A stretch of DNA of 64,000 bases from JABDMH01 sp965223165 (GCA_965223165.1 CBDCVQ010000019.1:496001-560000); one strand, 5' to 3'; counted from the first letter of the stretch, positions 37,946 through 48,680 are shown. The notes: generated by a model from the letters alone, not told the origin. A program made the numbers and translations.

Positions 37946-38488
37946 ATGGCAAAAGTCATTCTCTATTCCGCTGCCAGCTTGGATCAATACATTGCCCGTC
38001 CCGATGGCTCAATCGATTGGTTGGAGGACAAAAAGTGGAGCCTACCGGGGGAAGATTTTGGCTATCAATCCTTTATCGAAGACATTGGGTTCACTTTGAT
38101 GGGCCGCAAGACTTTTGACCAAGTTGTTGGATTTGATGTACCATTCCCCTACACTGGCAAGACCAATTTCGTCTATACCCGGACGCCCTTTGAGTCGCAC
38201 CCGGATGTCACCTTTGTGACCAGTGATCCCGTCGCCCACGCTAGGCAGCTGAAAGAGGCCGCCGACAAAGACATCTGGCTCATTGGCGGTGGTCAAATCA
38301 ATGCGCTGTTTCTCCAGGCTGGTCTAATCGACCGTTGTATGATCACCTATCTGCCGATGCTCCTCGGCGAGGGTCTGCCCCTTTTTGCCCCACCAACCGG
38401 CGAAGTAGCTGTCGACATTGTGACCAGTAAATTCTATAAAAATGGATTTCACCAACTGGTCTTTGAGCCGCAAGCTCAGAATGGATAA
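37946..38488 (+). CDS. Dihydrofolate reductase-like (RibD C-terminal family) protein
   Basis: 180 residues of the YyaP/RibD-C group: VILYSAASLDQYIARPDGSIDWL, FTLMGRKTFDQVVGF, KDIWLIGGGQINALFLQAGLID and MLLGEGLPLF. It should be an NAD(P)H-dependent reductase, but members are not true DHFRs and their substrates are mostly unknown. The last 13 bases overlap the end of the convergent tamA gene. Confidence 0.92.
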   Translation: MAKVILYSAASLDQYIARPDGSIDWLEDKKWSLPGEDFGYQSFIEDIGFTLMGRKTFDQVVGFDVPFPYTGKTNFVYTRTPFESHPDVTFVTSDPVAHARQLKEAADKDIWLIGGGQINALFLQAGLIDRCMITYLPMLLGEGLPLFAPPTGEVAVDIVTSKFYKNGFHQLVFEPQAQNG

Positions 38489-40791
38489 CCAAGGGCGATG
38501 TTAAAGTTGAGATTATCGCCCAACCAGCCTTTTTGACTCATCTCACTAAACGTCCATCGACCCCCCTTCTCTAGATACGGCTTGCGTATGGGTAGCGCCA
38601 TATCCAGACGCAGCACCAGGTACTGAATGTCAAATCTCAGGCCGGCGCCGGCACCCACCGCCAGCTCGCTGATAAACCGGCTCCCTGAAAAAACCTTTCG
38701 TTGATCAGCCTCCAGGTTTTTGAGATCAAGCAGCCACACATTGCCCACGTCGGCAAAGAAGGCTCCCTTGAGATAAAAAGGCTTAAATAGATCAAAGCGA
38801 AACTCTGCGTTGGCTTCAATTTTTAATTCGCCGGTTTTATCAAACGCAGATTCAGCGACGGGCGAAGAACTGTCAGCCCGGTAGCTGCCTAAGAGACTGC
38901 GAATGGGAAAGGCTCGCATACTGTTGGAACCGCCCACAAAATATTGCTTGATATACGGCAACGTCTCTGCATTCAAATACGGGATACCGATGCCCGGTGA
39001 AATTCTGGCCACGAAGCTACTGGCCCGTCCCACCCAGTGGTATCGCGCATCCACATCTATCTTGGTGTATTGCGAAAAAGGACGGCCGAACAATCGATAG
39101 GGTGAGGCGCCGCTGGCGACGGCCTCCGAGATCAAGTAGGGAATATGTCCGGCCAGCTCCAATTGACCCAAAAAGAAAAAATAATCTCTCGGTTGGCTCA
39201 CCTCCTGGTTGGTAAAGGTGTAGGAGTAGGAACTTCCAGTAATAAACAGATTCGCAAAGCTGCGCTCAAGGATGGGATTGCGCTCGAGGAGCTCCAAGAA
39301 GGCCGGAGTCTGCCTGGTGATATCGACAAAATTAAGCGATAGCAGACTGATCTGATGCCTCTTGTACCTGGTTTCCTCCCAATCGTATCCAAAACTGGCG
39401 AGATAGTTTTGCAGCGAAAATAGAGAACGTCTGCGCTGAAAATTAGCGAGGAAACTGATGCGCGTCCGGGGTATATGGAAAGCAGCCGGGCTGCCAATCT
39501 TAAAGAAGGGCAGGACAAACCGCGGTATCAACAGGTCCGCCCTAGCCGTGACCTCCACCAGATTGTTGTTCAAAGTATCTTCACTCACTAATATCCGACC
39601 GCCATTTTCAAAGCCGGTGGATAAACTCAAATCCAAACGCTCGGCGCCATGGAATATATTCTTATGCGAGTAGCTCGCCTTAACCGACATCCCAAAGGCA
39701 CCCGATCGGGTGGTGGTTTCCAAGGCTCCGCGTACATTTTGCACCTCGCCCGGGGTGAGATAAATATGCCGGTCCAAAAAGGAGGTGTCACCCTGCTCTC
39801 GCACCCGGTATTTCATATTGACAAATTTGTAGATCTCCAGGTCCAGCAGATGATTGGTCGTGGCCGTTTGGCGCTCTGCCGAATATATATCGCCCTTCCT
39901 TTGGACAATGGCGCGACGTAGGGTCGCTGGCTTAATAATTTCAGCATTGCGATAGATCATCAAATCCTGATAGGCAAGACTGTCGGACAATCTGATCTGA
40001 TCCGCCCGACTCAAGTCATAGTTGGGATAGACATAACTTTGGCCTATGCGGTACTGCTTATAATTGGGTCCATATGACGGGCTTCGCACCTCCAGCCAGA
40101 TATCTGCCGCCTTGGCTCCCGGGGTTTGCACCGCATTAGAATCCACAAAGAAATACACATCGTCCTCGTCAAAATCGAAATATCCTTGATTTGCTGCCTC
40201 CGTGGCCAATCTTCGCCGCTCCTTGGCCAGATTTGCCAAGTCGTAGTAATCACCCGATCGCAGATAGGAGGACTTGAGATGTCGTCCAAAGACCTGAGAA
40301 ATACGCAAGCTGTCGGGAGGTAGATGAATATCCCGTATCCGATATCGTCCATGGCTATAGGCTGTGTACTGCACATCCACATAGGGTCCTTTCTCCACCA
40401 CCTCATACGATATCCGTGATCCAAAATACCCTTTGTCCACCAGGTATCGCTGCAAGATCAGACTACTCCGATGCACAACGGAGGGATCGTAGAAGACCGG
40501 CTCCTCCCCAAACCTGCGCCGGATGGCATTGCCCAGCCCCTTTTCGCGATCCGGATTGCCAAAGGAGTAATATACCCATAGGCCAAACTTGCCGTTGGGC
40601 TTAGGCTGTGACAATTCCTGCATGTCTGCCTTGACCTTTGCCGGCCGAGCAAATAAATCCGGTTGCTCCAGTTGGATACTCGTATTTCTATATAGCTTTT
40701 CTCCGTCAGTCAAATGCTTTTCTACAGCGCAGGCCCCAAGCAAGAATGCACTCATCAAAAATATGCCGATATTGACGCCACCGACTCTCAC
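38476..40791 (-). CDS. tamA: TamA-like BamA-superfamily outer-membrane protein (lipoprotein)
   Basis: 771 residues with a lipoprotein signal (LMSAFLLGACAVEKHL), which is the usual form in Bacteroidota. POTRA domains occupy the first half (SYEVVEKGPYVDVQYTAY, IRDIHLPPDSLRISQVFG) and a 16-stranded Omp85 barrel the second, with the conserved FVGGSNSMRAFP loop-6 segment and an aromatic final residue. With TamB it moves material, proteins or phospholipids, between the two membranes. The start codon overlaps the end of tamB by four bases, so the two are translationally coupled. Confidence 0.93.
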   Translation of the reverse strand: MRVGGVNIGIFLMSAFLLGACAVEKHLTDGEKLYRNTSIQLEQPDLFARPAKVKADMQELSQPKPNGKFGLWVYYSFGNPDREKGLGNAIRRRFGEEPVFYDPSVVHRSSLILQRYLVDKGYFGSRISYEVVEKGPYVDVQYTAYSHGRYRIRDIHLPPDSLRISQVFGRHLKSSYLRSGDYYDLANLAKERRRLATEAANQGYFDFDEDDVYFFVDSNAVQTPGAKAADIWLEVRSPSYGPNYKQYRIGQSYVYPNYDLSRADQIRLSDSLAYQDLMIYRNAEIIKPATLRRAIVQRKGDIYSAERQTATTNHLLDLEIYKFVNMKYRVREQGDTSFLDRHIYLTPGEVQNVRGALETTTRSGAFGMSVKASYSHKNIFHGAERLDLSLSTGFENGGRILVSEDTLNNNLVEVTARADLLIPRFVLPFFKIGSPAAFHIPRTRISFLANFQRRRSLFSLQNYLASFGYDWEETRYKRHQISLLSLNFVDITRQTPAFLELLERNPILERSFANLFITGSSYSYTFTNQEVSQPRDYFFFLGQLELAGHIPYLISEAVASGASPYRLFGRPFSQYTKIDVDARYHWVGRASSFVARISPGIGIPYLNAETLPYIKQYFVGGSNSMRAFPIRSLLGSYRADSSSPVAESAFDKTGELKIEANAEFRFDLFKPFYLKGAFFADVGNVWLLDLKNLEADQRKVFSGSRFISELAVGAGAGLRFDIQYLVLRLDMALPIRKPYLEKGGRWTFSEMSQKGWLGDNLNFNIALGYPF

Positions 40792-43700
40792 TGGTTTAGC
40801 TTTGCTGCTTCCGATCCGACCTCTTCCCTCAACTGCAATTGGTATCTCTTGCTATTAAAGGATTTGGAAAAGAATATCGACACACCCGTCTCCGAATAAT
40901 TGGCCCCCGGATTGAATGCATTAGCCTCGTTACTCAGGACCTGAAAAAATCGAAGATTATAGTTGCCATCGGGGCTCAACTTGTACTCTAGTGCAAAATC
41001 ACCGGAAAATGTAGAATTTTGCTGCCCCAATAATACCTCCTGATTATCCAATTGCACATTGCCGCCTAGCCGGACACTGAGACGATCGTTGAGCAGTCGT
41101 TTGCTCAATCCTACCTGCAACTCGGTGACCAGGGCATTGGAGTTATCAAAATCATATGCATATGAGTCCAAGCCAAAATCCAGATCCACGCCCTTGATAT
41201 ACCTTTTGGCGAGTCTGTTTAGCTGATTGGACACCAAGCCGCTGACACTTGTTAGTAGGGCAGATTGCCCCGCATCGGAGATAATCTCGGCACCGGTCGT
41301 TTGATCTTCAGCAATAAAAGAATTCAGAATTAACAGTCCAAATACCTGTTTATTCATCTCGCTTTCGTTTTCTCGAAGCTGTGCCAATTTGGTGGTGACG
41401 GTACTTGTCACATTATTATTACCGCTGCCGACCAACTCTATGTCAAACTTCGCTTCGGGTTTTTCCAAATCACCTCGCAGATTTAATTGCACCTCCACAT
41501 CGGAGCGCCTCTTTGACAAGCTTTCCTCGGCATCGCTGAGGGTACTCTGGTTTCGTACCAATTCATACGTGGTCGTCTTTAAAGGATACGTTGCGGAAAT
41601 ATCAAATCTTGAGCGCAGAGGATCTCCGACAAAATTGACACTACTGCTGGGGTCAATCTCAAATGATCGATTGAGCACTTTTTGAAAACTAAAATCGTAG
41701 ACACCCTCGGTGATAGAATAATTACCCAATAGAGACAAATCTCCATAGGGGGGTATCTCCACCGTGAGCTCAGATTGCCCACGGCATATCAGCTGATCAC
41801 CGGTCAGCGGATCAATGATGATGCGCAATTGTGCATCGGGGGTGACCGTGAAATTGCCGGTGAGGTCGACACCAAACGTTCGGATGGCGAAGAGCTCCTC
41901 CACCTTTAGGGTAGTATCAGCGCGGAAATCATCCGGATGGGCAAATATGACGAAGTCCACCTGCTCAAACGACTGCTCAAAATCCAACGGCTGAATGGTA
42001 AGATCCGTACCTGCCAGTGTGGTGGCATTGATCAGGTAGCGAGGTTCTGCCGCCGTACCCCGCATCTGCACATCAGCCGCCACGAAGATTTTTCCAAAAT
42101 ACAAGGCATTATCCAAAATCGTCGTATTGAGAATCTGAAATTGATCGGTCTGTACATCTACGTCGAGATGGATCTGATCCCGGCTCCGGTACTCTAGGAT
42201 ACCGTCGGCGACAGCCACATTGCCGGCGTCATCCTTCAGTGTCATTTGATCTAGATAAATCTTATTGGCGATGATTTGGATTTCCTCCTTTTCAATCAGA
42301 TATCTGCCCTGCAAATAATCTATCACGGTCGTGGTCGAGTCGATCTCGATCACTCCATTGATACTCGGGACACGCAAGTCGCCACCCACCGAGATCTGAC
42401 CGGATACCAACCCGGAGCTCTCGTGTACGATGCCCTTCAAGAAGGGATCCAGTGCACCAATTTCCAAACGATCCACCTCTCCACGCATGTCAATCTTTCC
42501 GGTACCCAGGTCATAATTGCCCCGAATATCCAGGCCGGTAGCACCACCCCGCAAATTGACAAGGATGTCCACCCGATCACCAACGCCTTGGCGAGATTGG
42601 ATCACGAGATCGCCTACGTGCTCATCCTGCAATGTCAGGCCCCTGATATTTAGATCGGCCAAGTAATTTCTCCGGTCCGCTAGTTGCTCAAACGTCAGGT
42701 GACCATTCAGCTTGCCCCGATAGAAGGCCTCCGGCAAATCGAGAAATCGCTCTATCTCCTCCACTTCAAAATCCGCAAATTTCACAGTTAGCGGGGGCGT
42801 CGATGGATAGCCTTTGCGGGCATCGGTAGAGACAAAGACCTGCTGCCCCCCCTGTCGCAAAGACAAGCCGTCGATCTCCAGCCCGTCGCTCTGCCAGCGA
42901 ATCGAGTGATCAGGGGACACCTCCCATTCCTTTCCGTTGAGGACCCATCGATCATTCATCCGAACCTGAAAGGCACCATCGGTCAGAGTGGCGAGGGCAG
43001 CAAAACTCAGTTTTTCCTGGATGGTGTCCGTGGCGCTCTCCACCACCATGCTGACATGCGCCGTATCGTCGGCCACATGTGCATCTGCATAAACATAGGG
43101 TAGATAGAGATCTGTGCCGATCTGCACATCTCTGACGGTCAGAACGTTGTCCAGCCCCTGCCGATTCCCCACCGTGCGAAATACGACCGGCCCGATGGTG
43201 GTCTGATCATACACCAGTTTATTCAGGCGGGCATCCAACTGGAGCGCCTGAGCTCCCGTATTTAGCAAGCCATCTACCTGCAGCGTATCCACCTGGCGAA
43301 TCTTTTGATCAAACACCCGCAAGAGCGGCGTGGACCGAATCAACTGGAAATCAAACCGGAAGTCCTCGTCCAAGTTCACCACGTCAATAAACGGTAGATC
43401 CAGGGTGTCAAACTCGAGGCGCACCCGCTCCTGCTGCGCCTCCAAGGGAAAATATTCGTCGAGGTAGTGGTAGAAGATATCCCCCAAATTGCGAATAGCG
43501 AATTGGCCTTCGATCTCCCCCCGCAGCACTTCACTCTGGACCGTCAGTCGTTTTTCAAAGGGCGAGGGACTTTCTGCCCGGATGATCAGGGAGTCCGTCT
43601 CGTATTGATCCGTGCCATTAGAAAGGCCGATGTCTGACAGGATCACCTGACCGTCCATAGCGTCAAAGTCGTACCCGCTGAAGTCCGACTCGATATCGGC

Positions 43701-45827
43701 GCGGACAGCCAGCGGTCGTGGGTAGAGATGCAGCGCAAACAGGTCCATGGTGTCCACAGCTGCAGAGAAACGGAATTTGGCCTGGGTGTCCTCGAAGTTA
43801 ACCAGGCCCTCGAATGCTGCCCGCAGATTGGGATCTGCAATGCCGGCATGGCCACTAAACTTGCGGTTTTGAAAACGACCGTCGATGTCGATGTCCCGGT
43901 AGCTATAGTTGCGATATTCCAACGCACCCACTTGCCCTAAGACGGTGGCCCGTAGGTCATCGAGGCTGAGTCCGCTGCCAAACACATTGATATCTAAGGT
44001 CAGTCCTCCGATCGTGGAATCCGCCAACACCTTGCCGAGATCAAACTGATCCATCGAGAGATCGCCCTGATAGCCAGCCGTCGAAAAGTCCTGATCAAAT
44101 GTCATCTCAATATCCGTCTCCACCGCACCGGCATCTGAGATCAGTCCACCCTCGATGGCAAAATCGCGGATGCTCCCTTGGTACGTTCCTTGGAAAAAGA
44201 ACTCTCCCAGGCTATCCACCGCCGCGGGCAGTGGGTCGGGAAAGAAGCCAGCCAGATCGTCGGCCACACTTCGCAGTTCGGATACTTCCAGACTAAAAGT
44301 AGTGCGATCGAGATCGGGCAATCCTCGGGCCCACAAATCGCCGCGGAAACCTGTGCGGCTACCCGTCGTCAGAGCCACCTCCATCCCTCTTAGATCTTCC
44401 AATGTCCCGGTTATTCGGCCGGAAAGGTTAAAGGTCTTCCAGGGCTCCAGTCCCGTGGGCAATCGCAGATCTCTTGAAATCCTCTTCAGAGCATCGTAGG
44501 AGGTCTGCAACCGGTGGAGTCGAGCATCCACGTACATCGTTTTCGGCTTTGCTATACCCTGCACGTGACCATCCAGATCCAACTGGATCAAATCGCCTGA
44601 GTATAATGCAAAGTCAAACATCTTAAGGTCGTTTAGGGTACCCTCCAATCTGCCGGAAAGCAGTATGGGATCCTCCAGGTCCGTATTGATCGATGTCAAA
44701 TCTCTAAAACCGGGCACCAGGTACTTGAGATCTTCAAAATGAAGCAGCCCCTGATCACCAAATGCCATCTGGACCGACACTTCATCGGCAAAGCGGCGAA
44801 AGTCATCCAGGCTCCCGAACGTGAAGGTCGAATTGGCCTGGAGGTTGCTGCGCGGGGTGCGAAGGCTTAGGTCTTGCACCGCCAGGCTATCACTGGTGAG
44901 ATGTAGCTCCGCTGCCAATGCATCCAGCTCAAAACCACTGCCATCTACAAAGGATGCTTTGCGCACCGCTGCCTGCAGTACACTCTCTGTCCAGGCGACA
45001 TCGGACAGGATGATGGTACCATCCGAGAGATCCAGGTGGTGAAAGTCCAGAAACGCATCCCGGGCTACGCGTTGCTGATTGTCAATTCGGATCTCATTGT
45101 CCTCGAAAATGAGCTGGTGCACGAAGATGTCCCAACCGGAATACGGGAAGGTGATCGGTCGCGATACTCCCGCCGTGTCTGTCCTAATCTGATGGGCAGA
45201 TCCGTCTTGGTGATAACCGATCACCGACTCACTCAGACCGATCTGATTGATATTTAGCACTTTGCGGCCTAAGTCGATCTCATTGGCATAGACGAACAAA
45301 GAAGACAAATCGACCTCCAGATACTGCGACAGCCTTTCGTCATCCAGGGCAAGGTGGATATCTTCCAACTGGAGTTTTCTCAGATCTATTTGCCAAGTGG
45401 AGGACTCCCCGGGTTGGGTACGGTCGGCGGCGAAGTGATCCAGCACAAATTGATAGTTGAACATCGTCTGATCCGCGGCTCTGCGGAGGTGCGTATCACC
45501 GCCCTTGAGTGTCAGCTTCTCGACTAGGAGCTCTTTTCGCCATAAACTAAACAGGCCAATACGGGCGTCCACTTCCGCCAAATAGAGCAAGGTATCGCTG
45601 GTCTGATCTCTGACCAGGACTCCCTGGATAGACGCTGTCTTGTAAAACTTCAATCGAACCCGGTCGATCTCCACGTCGGCACCCATGTTCTTGCTCAGCC
45701 TCGATGTCAAGATATCAACCACCAGGTTCTGCACCGGAGCAATTTGGATCGCGAAGTAGGCCAATACAAAAAGCAGGAGCAATACTGCGACCACCCTTAA
45801 GACTAACTTGAGGACTCTACTTTGCAT
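40788..45827 (-). CDS. tamB: TamB-like (AsmA/DUF490) translocation and assembly protein
   Basis: 1679 residues from the ATG at 45827 (MQSRVLKLVLRVVAVLLLLFVLAYF), chosen because the signal anchor begins there. The remaining protein is a long beta-rich repeat region forming the periplasm-spanning groove, and the C-terminal DUF490 domain has TVEIPPYGDLSLLGNYSITEGVYDFSF and the NPGANYSETGVSIFFSKSF end. It belongs to the family of bridge-like lipid transfer proteins. Its stop overlaps the tamA start. Confidence 0.93.
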   Translation of the reverse strand: MQSRVLKLVLRVVAVLLLLFVLAYFAIQIAPVQNLVVDILTSRLSKNMGADVEIDRVRLKFYKTASIQGVLVRDQTSDTLLYLAEVDARIGLFSLWRKELLVEKLTLKGGDTHLRRAADQTMFNYQFVLDHFAADRTQPGESSTWQIDLRKLQLEDIHLALDDERLSQYLEVDLSSLFVYANEIDLGRKVLNINQIGLSESVIGYHQDGSAHQIRTDTAGVSRPITFPYSGWDIFVHQLIFEDNEIRIDNQQRVARDAFLDFHHLDLSDGTIILSDVAWTESVLQAAVRKASFVDGSGFELDALAAELHLTSDSLAVQDLSLRTPRSNLQANSTFTFGSLDDFRRFADEVSVQMAFGDQGLLHFEDLKYLVPGFRDLTSINTDLEDPILLSGRLEGTLNDLKMFDFALYSGDLIQLDLDGHVQGIAKPKTMYVDARLHRLQTSYDALKRISRDLRLPTGLEPWKTFNLSGRITGTLEDLRGMEVALTTGSRTGFRGDLWARGLPDLDRTTFSLEVSELRSVADDLAGFFPDPLPAAVDSLGEFFFQGTYQGSIRDFAIEGGLISDAGAVETDIEMTFDQDFSTAGYQGDLSMDQFDLGKVLADSTIGGLTLDINVFGSGLSLDDLRATVLGQVGALEYRNYSYRDIDIDGRFQNRKFSGHAGIADPNLRAAFEGLVNFEDTQAKFRFSAAVDTMDLFALHLYPRPLAVRADIESDFSGYDFDAMDGQVILSDIGLSNGTDQYETDSLIIRAESPSPFEKRLTVQSEVLRGEIEGQFAIRNLGDIFYHYLDEYFPLEAQQERVRLEFDTLDLPFIDVVNLDEDFRFDFQLIRSTPLLRVFDQKIRQVDTLQVDGLLNTGAQALQLDARLNKLVYDQTTIGPVVFRTVGNRQGLDNVLTVRDVQIGTDLYLPYVYADAHVADDTAHVSMVVESATDTIQEKLSFAALATLTDGAFQVRMNDRWVLNGKEWEVSPDHSIRWQSDGLEIDGLSLRQGGQQVFVSTDARKGYPSTPPLTVKFADFEVEEIERFLDLPEAFYRGKLNGHLTFEQLADRRNYLADLNIRGLTLQDEHVGDLVIQSRQGVGDRVDILVNLRGGATGLDIRGNYDLGTGKIDMRGEVDRLEIGALDPFLKGIVHESSGLVSGQISVGGDLRVPSINGVIEIDSTTTVIDYLQGRYLIEKEEIQIIANKIYLDQMTLKDDAGNVAVADGILEYRSRDQIHLDVDVQTDQFQILNTTILDNALYFGKIFVAADVQMRGTAAEPRYLINATTLAGTDLTIQPLDFEQSFEQVDFVIFAHPDDFRADTTLKVEELFAIRTFGVDLTGNFTVTPDAQLRIIIDPLTGDQLICRGQSELTVEIPPYGDLSLLGNYSITEGVYDFSFQKVLNRSFEIDPSSSVNFVGDPLRSRFDISATYPLKTTTYELVRNQSTLSDAEESLSKRRSDVEVQLNLRGDLEKPEAKFDIELVGSGNNNVTSTVTTKLAQLRENESEMNKQVFGLLILNSFIAEDQTTGAEIISDAGQSALLTSVSGLVSNQLNRLAKRYIKGVDLDFGLDSYAYDFDNSNALVTELQVGLSKRLLNDRLSVRLGGNVQLDNQEVLLGQQNSTFSGDFALEYKLSPDGNYNLRFFQVLSNEANAFNPGANYSETGVSIFFSKSFNSKRYQLQLREEVGSEAAKLNQ

Positions 45828-46065
45828 GGCTACCTTATTCGTCCGGTCGGACCGACTGGGTCTACACCTCTCAAACATAGGATAAACCCGCCACCCATAT
45901 CTAAAATTGTCCGGCCCGTTTTTCTTGACAAAATATTAAGGAAGGTGGCTATAATGTTGGGACGACTCCCACTGTGAGAGGGCACATATCGGCCGTCGAT
46001 CAGCGGTAAAATGCCGGCATGCAGCCCGCGAAACTGGTCCTTGCCTGCCAATCCGGCTCGCAGGA

Positions 46066-47280
46066 TCAGTTCACATACTGTTTGACGGTATTTCTCCCCA
46101 GCTGGTACATATGCACCTCGTCAGGGCCATCGACGATGCGCACGATACGAGCCCAGGAAAAGAACTTAAAGATGGGTGTATCATTGCTGAGGCCCATGCC
46201 TCCAAAGGCTTGCATGGCCCGATCACAGACGCGCTGCGCCGTCTGCGGTGCCACGATCTTGATCATCGCCACCAAGTCCTTGGCCCCCTTACTGCCGAGC
46301 TTGTCCATCTTGTCTGCTGCCTCCAGGGTGAGCAGGCGAGCTTGCTGGATTTCGCAACGCGAGAGTGCTATGTCTTGGCGGATGCTGCTGAAGTCTTTCA
46401 GCGGGCGGCCAAAAGCCACGCGTTCGTTGGCCCGTACGCACATCAGCTCCAGCGCTCGCTGGGCCATCCCGATCAGGCGCATGCAGTGATGGATACGACC
46501 CGGTCCGAGCCGACCCTGTGCGATCTCAAAACCAGCCCCTTCTCGCAGCAGGAGATGATCCGCAGGTACTCGCACGTTGGTCAGTTGGATCTCCGCGTGT
46601 CCCCCCGGAGAGTCGTAGGCCCCCATCGCCGACAGGGGGCGTACAATTTCGACCCCGGGTGTATCACGCGGTACCAAGATCATGCTCTGCTGCTGGTGCC
46701 TGGCTGCGGTGGAGTCCGTTTTGCCCATGACAATAAATATTTCACATCGTGGATCCATAGCGCCCGTTGACCACCACTTGCGGCCATTGATGACATAGTC
46801 ATCGCCATCCCGGACGATGGATGTCTCGAGATTGGTGGCGTCGGACGATGCTTCGCCCGGCTCCGTCATCAAAAAAGCTGATCGGATCCGACCATCCATC
46901 AAGGGGTCCAGCCACCTTCGCTGCTGAACGTCCGATCCGTACTTGGCCAGTACTTCCATATTGCCCGTATCGGGCGCGCTGCAGTTGAAGACCTCCGAGC
47001 TCCAGATCACCCGGCCCATCAGCTCGGCGAGCGGGGCATATTCCAAGTTGGACAGACCCGCACTGAGATTGCCGTATTCCAGGGGTAGAAAAAGATTCCA
47101 AAGGCCCTCTGCGCGAGCCTGGAGCTTCAGCTCCTCCAAGCCCGGCCAAACTTGCCATTGCTTGGCTGGATCATGTACCCAATCATCGTAGACCTGTTCG
47201 ACCGGATAAATGTGCGTATCCATAAAGGTCGTGAGTCGGTCAAGCAGGTCCTGCACTTTTGAGCTATGGTCAAAGTTCAT
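46066..47280 (-). CDS. Acyl-CoA dehydrogenase, ACAD10/11-like
   Basis: 404 residues of a flavin acyl-CoA dehydrogenase. FLMTEPGEASSDATNLET and RKWWSTGA are flavin and substrate regions, and GPGRIHHCMRLIG, RVAFGRPLKDFSS, AMQAFGGMGLSNDTP and RIVDGPDEVHMYQLGR follow. The GPGRIHHC and DGPDEVH motifs are those of the ACAD10/11 branch, which in animals is fused to an aminoglycoside-phosphotransferase-like kinase. Such a kinase is encoded in the same cluster here (49682-50770). That pair removes the hydroxyl of 4-hydroxyacyl-CoAs in known systems. I infer a similar role; it could also be plain beta-oxidation. Confidence 0.92.
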   Translation of the reverse strand: MNFDHSSKVQDLLDRLTTFMDTHIYPVEQVYDDWVHDPAKQWQVWPGLEELKLQARAEGLWNLFLPLEYGNLSAGLSNLEYAPLAELMGRVIWSSEVFNCSAPDTGNMEVLAKYGSDVQQRRWLDPLMDGRIRSAFLMTEPGEASSDATNLETSIVRDGDDYVINGRKWWSTGAMDPRCEIFIVMGKTDSTAARHQQQSMILVPRDTPGVEIVRPLSAMGAYDSPGGHAEIQLTNVRVPADHLLLREGAGFEIAQGRLGPGRIHHCMRLIGMAQRALELMCVRANERVAFGRPLKDFSSIRQDIALSRCEIQQARLLTLEAADKMDKLGSKGAKDLVAMIKIVAPQTAQRVCDRAMQAFGGMGLSNDTPIFKFFSWARIVRIVDGPDEVHMYQLGRNTVKQYVN

Positions 47281-47361
47281 CGTAGCGGTTTTATGTTTTT
47301 CTAGTTGAGCTTCGCATTAAATCTTGTTGTCAACTCTGATACAAAACTCTACTACTGGTTG

Positions 47362-48543
47362 TCAATACACTTCAAAAAGGCCGGCGGCCCCCATACCTCC
47401 TCCGATACACATGGTACAGACCACGTATCGAGCTCCACGGCGCTTGCCCTCGATCAATGCGTGCCCGACCATTCTAGCGCCCGACATGCCGTAGGGATGC
47501 CCGATGGAGATGGCGCCGCCATTCACATTCAGCAGCTCATTGGGTATGCCTAGTCGGTCTCGGCAGTAGACTACCTGCACGGCAAAGGCCTCGTTGAGCT
47601 CCCAAAGACCGATATCTGACATTTTGAGTCCATGCTGCTTGAGCAGTTTGGGGACGGCGTAGACGGGTCCGATGCCCATCTCATCGGGTTCCAGGCCGGC
47701 GACGGCGACCCCTCGGTACGCACCCAGGGGCTCAAGATTACGACGGGTGGCGACGTCGGCGTCCATCAATACGCTGGCCGATGCTCCGTCGGACAACTGG
47801 CTGGCATTGCCAGCCGTGATCGTCCCATCTTCAAGCACCACGCGAAGTCCGGCCAGCCCCTCTGCATTGGTGCTCGGCCTATTTCCTTCGTCGCGGGTCA
47901 AGGTAGCCTCTTCGTAGGTGACCTCACCGGTTTCCTTGTTGCGCACGGCCTTAATCGTATTCACCGGAATAATTTCGGCATCAAAGGCTGCCTGTGCTTG
48001 AGCCATCGCCGTGCGTTGCTGACTCTGCAGTGCATATTCATCCTGCATTTCACGCGTGACCTGATATCGGTCAGCAACCACTTCGGCCGTTTTGAGCATG
48101 GGCATGTAGATATCGGGATGGGTAGCGGTCAGATTGCGGTCGACGGCCCTAAATGTATTCTGATGTTCATTCTGCACCAGACTGATGGATTCTAGCCCGC
48201 CACTCACGACCACCTCCATGCCCTCAAACATGATCTGGCGAGCCCCAATAGCGATCGCCATCATACCGGACGAGCACTGGCGATCCACCGTCATGCCCGG
48301 TACCGTCACGGGGACCCCTCCGGCCAAGGCCGCTAACCTCCCCACATTGGGGCTAGTGGTACCCTGTGGCATCGCGCATCCCATGATGACGTCATCCACT
48401 TCCGCCGGATCAACACTCGCTCTTTGGATGGCCTCTCCAATCACCCATCCACCCATCGTGGGTCCATACGTATTGTTCAGTGTGCCACGATAGGCCTTTC
48501 CAATACCCGTTCGAGCGGTTGACACAATCACTGCCTCCTTCAT
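47362..48543 (-). CDS. fadA: Acetyl-CoA C-acyltransferase (thiolase)
   Basis: 393 residues, normal thiolase length. MKEAVIVSTARTGIGKAYRG starts it, the acylated cysteine is in VDRQCSSGMMAIA near residue 90, and the histidine and second cysteine are in GGAISIGHPYGMSGARM and CTMCIGGGMGAAGLFE. It cleaves 3-ketoacyl-CoA with CoA in beta-oxidation. It is 81 bp upstream of the acyl-CoA dehydrogenase on the same strand. The fadA name is by function only. Confidence 0.94.
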   Translation of the reverse strand: MKEAVIVSTARTGIGKAYRGTLNNTYGPTMGGWVIGEAIQRASVDPAEVDDVIMGCAMPQGTTSPNVGRLAALAGGVPVTVPGMTVDRQCSSGMMAIAIGARQIMFEGMEVVVSGGLESISLVQNEHQNTFRAVDRNLTATHPDIYMPMLKTAEVVADRYQVTREMQDEYALQSQQRTAMAQAQAAFDAEIIPVNTIKAVRNKETGEVTYEEATLTRDEGNRPSTNAEGLAGLRVVLEDGTITAGNASQLSDGASASVLMDADVATRRNLEPLGAYRGVAVAGLEPDEMGIGPVYAVPKLLKQHGLKMSDIGLWELNEAFAVQVVYCRDRLGIPNELLNVNGGAISIGHPYGMSGARMVGHALIEGKRRGARYVVCTMCIGGGMGAAGLFEVY

Positions 48544-48597
48544 ATAATCACTTTGTAAAATTTTGATTCAACTCCAGCCCATCAATCCTCCAAAATG

Positions 48598-48680
48598 GCC
48601 ACTGGCTAATGACCCATTGTTGACTGAAATAATTGATCGCCGATAACCCTTCATTGATAATGGTCCACTGTAATCATTGC
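48598..48680. repeat. Degenerate short repeat between thiolase and reductase genes
   Basis: Two related words, CCACTGGCTAATGACCCATTG and CCACTGTAATCATTGCTC, each followed by an ACTGAA variant, lie in the 137 bp gap. ATTGATAAT-like words are in between. They give the gap a low-complexity look unlike the coding DNA around it. Confidence 0.4.

Noticed and set aside
37946..38488. True dihydrofolate reductase linked to the pab genes
   Set aside because: The sequence is of the RibD-C/YyaP type, and the pab genes are 24 kb away.
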